Source: an uncultured Holophagaceae bacterium (GTDB lineage Bacteria; Acidobacteriota; Holophagae; Holophagales; Holophagaceae). Taken from it: a DNA stretch of 8,594 bases. Both the position numbers and the translations under genes were made by a program. Shown in pieces: positions 1 to 4,838 of this stretch. Under the pieces are notes generated by a model. That model searched no databases, was not told the DNA's origin, and saw only the letters and a list, made by a program, of their open reading frames with translations. Each line of letters begins with the position of its first letter. Position 1 is the first letter of the stretch. The stretch lies in assembly GCA_903890595.1 (NCBI GenBank), contig CAITBU010000049.1, positions 1-8,594 of the forward strand, written 5' to 3'.

Positions 1-693
1 GCCCAGACCTTTGGCCCCACCCTCACGGGCCACTTTCTGGGCAAGCAGGATGGTCAGGCCATCCAGGTGGATCTGGATGCCGATCTGGGACTGAGCAAGG
101 ACAAGGTTGTCCCGGGCTTCTTCCTCGACTACCAGGGCCCCCGCTTCGCCTTCCAGGTCACCAGCGGGACCACGGACTACCGTGGCGACCGGGTGGTGAA
201 CCGCGCCGTCACCATCAATGGCGTCACCTATGCCTCGGGATCGCGGGTCCAGTCCCACGTGAAGCTGGCATCGGTGGACGGCATCTGGACCATCAAGTAC
301 ATCAGTGACCCTGCGGGCTGGCTGGGGATCGACCTGGGCGTCCAGGCCTGGACCCTGAGCATGGACGCCACCGGCACTGCCCCGGTGCCCGCCGCTGCCA
401 TCGCCGCCAACACCAGGGTGACTGCCCCCATCCCGCAGATCGGCCTCTCCGGCGGCGCACGCGGCTTCAATGGCGCCATCGAAGCCAAGGCCTATGTGCA
501 CTATCTGGGCTACAAAGGTGCGAAGTACACCCTCACCGGGGCGGACATCCGGGTGTTCCCCGTGTCCTGGTTCGGGCTCCGTGCTTTCTACGAAGCCGGC
601 CGCTTTGATGTGCCGAAGGGGTCCGTCAAGGACGACCTGGAGTTGCAGCTCGATCGGAAGGGTGTGGGCTTCGGAGCGGTTGTCCGGTTTTAA
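1..693 (+). CDS. Outer-membrane beta-barrel protein, C-terminal part (5' truncated)
   Basis: The reading frame is open from base 1 to the TAA at 691-693, giving 230 residues without a required start; a GTG at 67 lies in frame but the open frame before it suggests the gene begins outside the window. The protein shows many short segments of alternating polar and hydrophobic residues separated by Gly/Asp/Asn turns, and it ends in GFGAVVRF. An alternating final strand with a terminal Phe is the usual signal for BAM-mediated assembly of outer-membrane barrels. No lipobox, catalytic motif or known porin signature is visible in this part. It is most likely a structural, porin-like or transport barrel; the specific function and substrate are unknown. 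It is followed by a 160-nt gap and a separately controlled cold-shock gene, so there is no sign of shared function. I saw no clear terminator after it. Confidence 0.7.
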   Translation, partial: AQTFGPTLTGHFLGKQDGQAIQVDLDADLGLSKDKVVPGFFLDYQGPRFAFQVTSGTTDYRGDRVVNRAVTINGVTYASGSRVQSHVKLASVDGIWTIKYISDPAGWLGIDLGVQAWTLSMDATGTAPVPAAAIAANTRVTAPIPQIGLSGGARGFNGAIEAKAYVHYLGYKGAKYTLTGADIRVFPVSWFGLRAFYEAGRFDVPKGSVKDDLELQLDRKGVGFGAVVRF

Positions 694-799
694 AAAAATG
701 GAATGTTACGAGAAAATATCTGTGGATTTGGCCATTCCTGTCATGCTGTGAGTTCGTGACCTGCCATGGGCAGACCTCACGTACACGCAATGACGGCCT

Positions 800-836
800 T
801 GTCTGGGGAAAGTCATCGCTTCACGTTCACCAGACA
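800..836 (+). promoter_or_regulatory. Candidate leader hairpin upstream of the cold-shock gene
   Basis: Perfect 7-bp inverted repeat TGTCTGG (800-806) and CCAGACA (830-836) with a 23-nt loop; a further T-G wobble pair (799/837) could extend it. It ends 17 nt before the cspA-type ATG and only a few bases before the probable ribosome binding site AGG at 843-845. Long structured leaders that control translation by temperature are established for E. coli cspA. Whether this stem does so here is inference. A second small stem, CTGCC (761-765) with GGCAG (769-773), lies upstream. No convincing -35/-10 pair was found in 694-853, although 692-730 is notably AT-rich. Confidence 0.35.
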
Positions 837-853
837 GTAGGCAGGTAACAGTC

Positions 854-1057
854 ATGGCTCAAGGCATCGTCAAGTGGTTCAACGCAGAAAAGGGCTACGG
901 ATTCATCACCCCCGACGAGGGCGGCGCTGATCTCTTCGTCCATCACACCGCCATCCAGGGCGGCGGCTTCCGCACTCTGGATGAGAACCAGCGCGTCTCC
1001 TTCGAGGTTGCGCAGGGTCAGAAGGGCCCTCAGGCCACCAACGTCCAGAAGGTCTAA
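854..1057 (+). CDS. Cold-shock protein, CspA family
   Basis: A 67-residue protein, the normal length for a single cold-shock domain. It is a cytoplasmic single-stranded RNA/DNA-binding protein of the OB fold; family members act as RNA chaperones and transcription antiterminators during cold shock or normal growth. Both nucleic-acid-binding motifs are visible: RNP1 as KGYGFI (residues 13-18) and RNP2 as LFVHH (27-31), where the last position is His rather than the more common Phe or Tyr. The N-terminal GIVKWFN and the C-terminal half (DENQRVSFEV, then GPQATNV) also match the family. The ATG at 854 is preceded by AGG at 843-845 with an 8-nt gap. The gene stands alone between a long leader and a strong terminator, so it is probably monocistronic. 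Which csp paralogue it is, and whether it is cold-induced, cannot be told from sequence. Confidence 0.97.
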   Translation: MAQGIVKWFNAEKGYGFITPDEGGADLFVHHTAIQGGGFRTLDENQRVSFEVAQGQKGPQATNVQKV

Positions 1058-1071
1058 CCTTCTCGCAGTTC

Positions 1072-1104
1072 AAAAAAGGCGGCCTTCGGGCCGCCTTTTT
1101 CTTT
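1072..1104 (+). terminator. Rho-independent terminator, probably bidirectional
   Basis: GC stem GGCGGCC (1078-1084) and GGCCGCC (1089-1095) closed by a TTCG tetraloop (1085-1088), extended by five A-T pairs (1073-1077 with 1096-1100). On the plus strand it ends in TTTTTC soon after the cold-shock stop codon. On the minus strand the same element ends in six T residues, so it can also stop transcription from the minus-strand membrane-protein gene, whose stop codon is about 110 nt away. C(UUCG)G is an exceptionally stable loop, a feature known from many intrinsic terminators. Confidence 0.93.
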
Positions 1105-1174
1105 GTCCCTAGCAGGGGACCTCCTCAGCGAAAAAGCGGAACCGCCGATGACGCCGATGGCGCAGATGAATGCA

Positions 1175-1196
1175 CTGGTTCCGAGGTCGGAACCAG
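1175..1196 (-). other. 9-bp stem-loop just after the minus-strand membrane gene
   Basis: Arms CTGGTTCCG (1175-1183) and CGGAACCAG (1188-1196) are perfectly complementary around the 4-nt loop AGGT. On the minus strand it begins 18 nt after the stop codon of the membrane-protein gene. The bases that follow on that strand (TGCATTCATC) are not a proper U-tract, so it is not a standard intrinsic terminator. It may protect the 3' end of the transcript or pause polymerase ahead of the stronger bidirectional terminator at 1072-1104. The stem is directly visible; the role is inference. Confidence 0.5.
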
Positions 1197-1214
1197 GTCC
1201 CTAAATGTCCGAGC

Positions 1215-1565
1215 CTAGTGATGCCCGTGCCCGTGGTCGTCGGCCACGGCGGCCTTGCCGATGAACTCGGGCTTGCGGCCGAAGAAGACCACCCAGATGC
1301 CGAAGCCGGCGAGGACGGCCAGGGCGATGCCCAGGAAGGCAGGCCGGGCCGCTGCTGCGGCGGGGCTGCTGAAGCCAATCAGACCCAGGACCGCACCCAG
1401 CAGACCCACTGTCACCAGGAGCAGGCCCCAGCGGGAGGCGTCCACGGGTCGCTGGCCCACTTCTTCAGGCAGGGTGCCCAGGGGGGTGCGGACCTCCCCT
1501 GCCATATGCGTGCCCTGGAACACCAGGACAGTGAAGATCAGGAAATAGAAGACCAGGAAGATCAT
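1215..1565 (-). CDS. Small three-helix membrane protein with His-rich C-terminus, function unknown
   Basis: A 116-residue protein if translation starts at the ATG at 1565. That start is chosen because GGAG lies 5 nt upstream of it and because the first helix then begins right at the N-terminus; an in-frame ATG at 1613 would add 16 Gly/Pro-rich residues with no helix. Three hydrophobic segments are visible at about residues 2-17 (FLVFYFLIFTVLVF), 46-66 and 75-96. The loop between helices 1 and 2 is polar with several acidic residues. Arg-Lys follows helix 3, and the protein ends in DDHGHGHH, a possible metal-binding tail. I do not recognise the family. It is transcribed divergently from the efflux operon, and its promoter must lie in or near the same intergenic region, so co-regulation by the TetR-family protein is possible but not shown. 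The hydrophobic pattern and good start argue that it is a real gene and not a shadow. Confidence 0.72.
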   Translation of the reverse strand: MIFLVFYFLIFTVLVFQGTHMAGEVRTPLGTLPEEVGQRPVDASRWGLLLVTVGLLGAVLGLIGFSSPAAAAARPAFLGIALAVLAGFGIWVVFFGRKPEFIGKAAVADDHGHGHH

Positions 1566-1639
1566 GGGGACTCCAGGGCCTCCAGGATCGCATGGATGGC
1601 CCCTCTGCGGCATCTGAAGCCTGGAGTGGAAAAGGGGGG

Positions 1640-1667
1640 TTGACAGGGTTAAACGGTCGTTTAAGAT
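1640..1667 (+). promoter_or_regulatory. Sigma70-like promoter of the tetR-efflux operon
   Basis: A perfect TTGACA -35 box (1640-1645) is followed after 16 nt by TAAGAT (1662-1667), which matches four of six bases of the TATAAT consensus. The surrounding AT-rich stretch stands out from the GC-rich neighbourhood. Transcription would start near 1674, giving a leader of roughly 40 nt before the repressor ATG at 1712. The boxes are read directly; promoter activity is inferred. Confidence 0.72.
1649..1664. promoter_or_regulatory. Perfect 16-bp palindromic operator, likely bound by the adjacent TetR-family protein
   Basis: TTAAACG (1649-1655), a 2-nt centre GT, and CGTTTAA (1658-1664) form a perfect inverted repeat. 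It occupies most of the promoter spacer and covers the first bases of the -10 box, so a bound dimer would block RNA polymerase. TetR-family repressors typically bind such short AT-flanked palindromes next to their own gene. This is therefore the best candidate for the autoregulatory operator. Whether it also affects the divergent membrane-protein gene depends on where that promoter lies. Confidence 0.75.
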
Positions 1668-1673
1668 CAGATT

Positions 1674-1690
1674 TCGAGTTAATCACTCGA
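1674..1690. promoter_or_regulatory. Second inverted repeat in the operon leader
   Basis: TCGAGT (1674-1679) and ACTCGA (1685-1690) are perfect inverted repeats around the 5-nt spacer TAATC. It begins at about the predicted transcription start. A further small palindrome, ATTGA-T-TCAAT (1690-1700), abuts it. It could be a second protein-binding site or a weak leader hairpin. It does not share the sequence of the main operator, so it may bind a different regulator or have no role. Confidence 0.4.
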
Positions 1691-1711
1691 TTGATTCAAT
1701 GGTGGGGCCCC

Positions 1712-2386
1712 ATGACTGTTGATCCGCATTCCCCCGATACCCGCAGCCGATTGCTGGAGTCGGCCATTGTTCACTTCGCTGCCCAGGGCTTTGAGGGCGC
1801 CGGCATCCGTGAGATCGCCAAGGATGCCCAGGCCAACTCGGCGCTGGTGGCCTACCACTTCTGCGGCAAGGAGGGCCTCTACCGGGAGGCCCTCAAGACC
1901 ATCTTCAGCCGCAAGCCTTCTCCCCTTGCCGACCTGGCGCCGGTGCCGCCAGCGGATGCGCCGGGGGCTCGAGAGGCAGCCCTCCAGAGTCTCCGGGACT
2001 ACATCCGGGTCTTCGTGGTGAAGCTCATGGACTGCGACCCGGGCCATCCCGTCGACGAGGCGGCCATGGTCCTCATGGCCCGCGAGATGCAGTCCCCTCG
2101 GCCCGCTTCCGCAGCGCTGCTGCTGGAGCATGTCCAGCCCTATGTGGCCTACCTGATGGCGTGCCTGCAGGCCCTCCGCCCCGACCTGGACGACGAAGCG
2201 CTGTTCGCCATGGGCGGCAGCATCCAGGGACAGCTGATCCACTTCCGCAACTCCCTCGGGATCACCCGCCTGATCCGCAACAACCCTGCCTATCCCGAGG
2301 ACCTGGAAGCCATCATCCAGCACTTCACCGACTTCAGTCTCCGGGGCCTAGGGGTTCCGGAAGCCTTCCCGCAGACGAGGCCCTGA
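1712..2386 (+). CDS. TetR/AcrR-family transcriptional repressor, CecR-like
   Basis: A 224-residue protein from the ATG at 1712, which has the purine-rich GGTGGGG (1701-1707) just upstream. An upstream in-frame start at 1592 is rejected because it would place the promoter and operator inside the coding region. The N-terminal TetR DNA-binding domain is clear: RSRLLESAIVHFAAQGFEG (11-29), then the helix-turn-helix at about 32-51 with IREIAKDAQANSALVAYHF, and KEGLYREAL. The C-terminal half, including the AREMQSPRPAS stretch near 123-133, resembles the ligand-binding domain of CecR/YbiH-type regulators (formerly DUF1956). Such proteins repress efflux genes and release DNA when a ligand binds. It is the first gene of the operon, 1 nt ahead of the channel gene and directly behind a palindromic operator, so autorepression together with control of the pump is the natural reading. 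The ligand is unknown. Confidence 0.92.
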   Translation: MTVDPHSPDTRSRLLESAIVHFAAQGFEGAGIREIAKDAQANSALVAYHFCGKEGLYREALKTIFSRKPSPLADLAPVPPADAPGAREAALQSLRDYIRVFVVKLMDCDPGHPVDEAAMVLMAREMQSPRPASAALLLEHVQPYVAYLMACLQALRPDLDDEALFAMGGSIQGQLIHFRNSLGITRLIRNNPAYPEDLEAIIQHFTDFSLRGLGVPEAFPQTRP

Positions 2387-2387
2387 C

Positions 2388-3689
2388 ATGTTCCTGATCT
2401 CTCCTCCCGCCCTTCTTGCGCCGCCACCGGCCGAGGCTCCTCAGGCCGCCATGCCCCTGGCGCTGGCCGATGCTTTGTCCCGGGCCCGCCAGGAAAACCC
2501 CCTGCTGCGTGCCGCCAAGGCCCGCGTGGACGAGCGCCGCGGCCTCATCACCACCACCCGCGCCGATGCCCTGCCGCAGATCACACTGGTGGGCGACTTC
2601 ACCCGCACCCGGGACGTCAGCATGCTCAACAGCAGCTTCGCGGAGTTCGCCCCGAAGATCGGGATCCCTGTGGACTCGCTGGTGGGCACCCGGGGCGTCT
2701 ATACGAGCCAGGCCACCCTGGTGCAGCCGCTCTTCTACTGGGGCAAGCTGGGCACGGCCGTCGACATCGCGCTCATGGGTGAGAAGGAAGCCGCCCTGGC
2801 CTTCACCACCTCGGAGCTGGACGTGCTCCACGGCGTGGCCAAGGCCTACCTGGCCGTGCTCTCTGCGCAGGCCGAGTTGGATGTGGTGGACAGCCGCCGC
2901 CAGACCGCTGTCCGGTTTGTGGCAGATGTGAACGCCAAGCTGGAGGCCCAGTCGGCCACAGAGCTGGACCGCCTCCGGGCCGAGAGTGAGCTGCTGGCCG
3001 TGATTCCCGAGGCCCTGCAGGCGGAGGCCCAGGTGAAGCGCGCCACGGAGGTGCTGGCGGGCCAGCTGGGCCTGGATCCCAAGGCTCCTCTGGCCCTGGC
3101 AGACCTGGGTCGCCCTGCTCCCGGGAGTGCCCCCGAAGGCGCCGAGCGCAGTGAGCTGGCCCAGCTGCGCCAGCAGGAAGCCATGTTCCGCGCCAACGAG
3201 AAGATCATCGCCTCGGATCTGCGCCCCAAGTTCGACCTGACGGCCAGCTACGGCTACCAGGCCGCCAAGAGCGACAACCTCTTCCATGAGCCCTACGACA
3301 CCTGGCGCGTGAGCGTCACCATGAAGTTCCCCATCTTCGATGGCCTGCGCAGCTCCGGGAAGCAGGCCCAGAATCGGGCCCAGCTGGAGCAGGTCCGGCA
3401 GCTGCGTACCGACCGGGAGCGGGGCATTGCCGTCGAGCAGCGCTCCTCGGAGCGCGACCTCACAACGGCTACGGCCCTCGCTGAGGCCGCCGGGAAGGCC
3501 CACGCCGCCGCCCTGGAGGCCCTCCGCGTGAGCCGCGAGTCCTTCGACCAGGGCCTCATCACCTCGCTGGACCTGCTGCAGGCCGAGCGGGCGGAGCGCC
3601 AGGCCGAGAGCCGCCGCCGCCGTGCCGACCTGGGCCTCTGGTCTGCCCGCTTCGATCAGCGCCGCGCCCTCGGCCTCCCCCCTCTCTAA
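2388..3689 (+). CDS. TolC-family outer-membrane efflux channel
   Basis: A 433-residue protein, within the usual size of outer-membrane factors. It forms the trimeric outer-membrane and periplasmic tunnel through which the RND pump expels substrate. The first conserved repeat opens with LALADALSRARQENPLLRAAKARV (about 24-47, family pattern of an amphipathic helix then NP.L.AA). The second repeat starts near 250. Long Ala/Glu/Arg/Leu-rich coiled-coil helices follow each, and the end has SFDQGLITSLDLLQAE (about 385-400), a typical OMF feature. The ATG follows the repressor stop by one base, with GAGG 7 nt upstream. An in-frame TAG at 2349 with no start codon in between excludes a longer N-terminus. 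The N-terminus is odd: MFLISPPALLAPPPAEA is a short, proline-containing, uncharged leader with no Lys/Arg and no lipobox Cys. Export by Sec is assumed with cleavage near AEA or AQA. Confidence 0.93.
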   Translation: MFLISPPALLAPPPAEAPQAAMPLALADALSRARQENPLLRAAKARVDERRGLITTTRADALPQITLVGDFTRTRDVSMLNSSFAEFAPKIGIPVDSLVGTRGVYTSQATLVQPLFYWGKLGTAVDIALMGEKEAALAFTTSELDVLHGVAKAYLAVLSAQAELDVVDSRRQTAVRFVADVNAKLEAQSATELDRLRAESELLAVIPEALQAEAQVKRATEVLAGQLGLDPKAPLALADLGRPAPGSAPEGAERSELAQLRQQEAMFRANEKIIASDLRPKFDLTASYGYQAAKSDNLFHEPYDTWRVSVTMKFPIFDGLRSSGKQAQNRAQLEQVRQLRTDRERGIAVEQRSSERDLTTATALAEAAGKAHAAALEALRVSRESFDQGLITSLDLLQAERAERQAESRRRRADLGLWSARFDQRRALGLPPL

Positions 3690-3724
3690 GACTCAGACCT
3701 CAACGCTTTCGGAAAGGAACACCC

Positions 3725-4837
3725 ATGCGCACCAAAACGATCGTCTATGCCCTGGTCCCCGTCGCCATCATCGCCGGCGCCGCCACCTACCACCGCACCC
3801 AGCGCAACACCGAGCTGAGTCACCAGACCACAGTGAAGGCCGCAGGCCTGCTGGCGGTGACGGTGGTGCCGGTAGAGGAACACACCTTCCGTCCCGCCGT
3901 GCCCTTCACGGGAACCCTGGTGGCTGTGAACCGCGCTGAGCTCAAAGGTGAGGTCACGGGCCGGATGACGCGCGTGGCCGTCCAGGAAGGCGACACGGTG
4001 GCTGCCGGCGCCCTGCTGGGTGCCCAGGATGAAGACGACTACCTGCTGGGGGTGCAGGCCGCCGAGGCCCAGTTGGCCCAGGCCAAGGCCCAAGCCTTGC
4101 AGGCCCAGCGGGACAATGACCGCGCCATTTCTCTGCTGGAGAAGCGCAGCATCACCAAGCAGTCCGCCCAGCAGGCCGAGACCGCCTACAACGCCAACCG
4201 GGCCGCCGTCCAGGCAGCCGAGAGCAACCTGGGCCTCGCTCGGCTCCGCCTGAAGAAGGCCCGCATCGTGGCCCCCTTCGCAGGCCAGGTGGCCCGGCGT
4301 CTGGTCCAGCCCGGCGAGATGCTGAACCCCGGCCAGCCCGCCTTCGAGGTGGTGGACAACCGCAAGCTGGAGATCCAGGCCAACCTCTCGGCCGAAGTCA
4401 TGGGGCTCGTGAAGCCCGGGCTTTCAGTCACCTTCCGTACGGCCGGCATCGGCCATCCGGTGGCGGGCACACTGACTCAGGTGAGCCCCTCCCTGTCGAC
4501 GGATGGGCGCACCTTGCGCGTCCGCATCGAAGTGCCGAACCCAGACGGTCAGCTCAAGGGTGGCTTGTTCGTAGAGGGCGTCATCCTCGGCGTGGGTGAG
4601 GTTAAGCAGGCGGCCCTGCCGGCCACCCTCCTCAAGGCCGAGAGCGGCGACGCCGACCTCTTTGTGGCCCAGGAGGGCGTGGCCCGCCGCCGCAAGGTGT
4701 CCCTGGGGGTCGAGCAGAACGGCTTCCGCCCCGTCCAGGGCCTGGCTCTGAAGGACCTGGTCATCGATGCCGGCAAGGATCTGGTGGGTGAAGGCACGCG
4801 CCTCCAGGTCCTGACCACACCTGCGGGAGGGAAGTGA
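3725..4837 (+). CDS. RND efflux periplasmic adaptor subunit (HlyD/AcrA-like membrane fusion protein)
   Basis: A 370-residue protein of the membrane fusion family that joins the inner-membrane pump to the outer-membrane channel. Residues 5-21 (TIVYALVPVAIIAGAAT) after MRTK form an N-terminal membrane anchor or signal; there are no cysteines, so it is not a lipoprotein. The first half of the lipoyl domain is at 60-100 (FTGTLVAVNRAELKGEVTG, then VQEGDTVAAGALL). An Ala/Gln-rich coiled-coil hairpin covers about 105-178. The second lipoyl half is at 180-210 (IVAPFAGQVARRLVQPGEML). Beta-barrel and membrane-proximal domains follow, with LKGGLFVEGVI (278-288) matching the usual G.LKPGMFV motif. The start has AAGGAA (3714-3719) 5 nt upstream. 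It lies 35 nt after the channel gene without a terminator, and its stop is one base before the pump ATG, so expression of all three is coupled. Confidence 0.95.
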   Translation: MRTKTIVYALVPVAIIAGAATYHRTQRNTELSHQTTVKAAGLLAVTVVPVEEHTFRPAVPFTGTLVAVNRAELKGEVTGRMTRVAVQEGDTVAAGALLGAQDEDDYLLGVQAAEAQLAQAKAQALQAQRDNDRAISLLEKRSITKQSAQQAETAYNANRAAVQAAESNLGLARLRLKKARIVAPFAGQVARRLVQPGEMLNPGQPAFEVVDNRKLEIQANLSAEVMGLVKPGLSVTFRTAGIGHPVAGTLTQVSPSLSTDGRTLRVRIEVPNPDGQLKGGLFVEGVILGVGEVKQAALPATLLKAESGDADLFVAQEGVARRRKVSLGVEQNGFRPVQGLALKDLVIDAGKDLVGEGTRLQVLTTPAGGK

Positions 4838-4838
4838 C

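Noticed and set aside
1566..1613. A 16-residue N-terminal extension of the minus-strand membrane protein
   Set aside because: The added residues are Gly/Pro-rich, and the ATG at 1565 is better placed, with GGAG 5 nt upstream and the first helix starting immediately.
1170..1643. Plus-strand open frame of 157 codons opposite the small membrane gene
   Set aside because: The product is Gly/Gln/Glu/His-rich with no helices or motifs, whereas the minus strand gives three well-formed hydrophobic segments and a good ribosome binding site.
1592..1711. A 40-residue N-terminal extension of the TetR-family protein
   Set aside because: It would run through the promoter and operator, is not part of the TetR fold, and the ATG at 1712 has its own purine-rich upstream sequence and the family's usual spacing to the helix-turn-helix.
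1679..2323. Antisense open frame of 214 codons opposite the tetR gene
   Set aside because: No motifs and shadow-type composition; the sense strand carries a clear TetR helix-turn-helix.
2334..3503. Antisense open frame of 389 codons opposite the channel gene
   Set aside because: Same GC-driven artefact; the product is Gly/His/Gln/Leu-rich without motifs, and the sense strand is a clear TolC-family gene.
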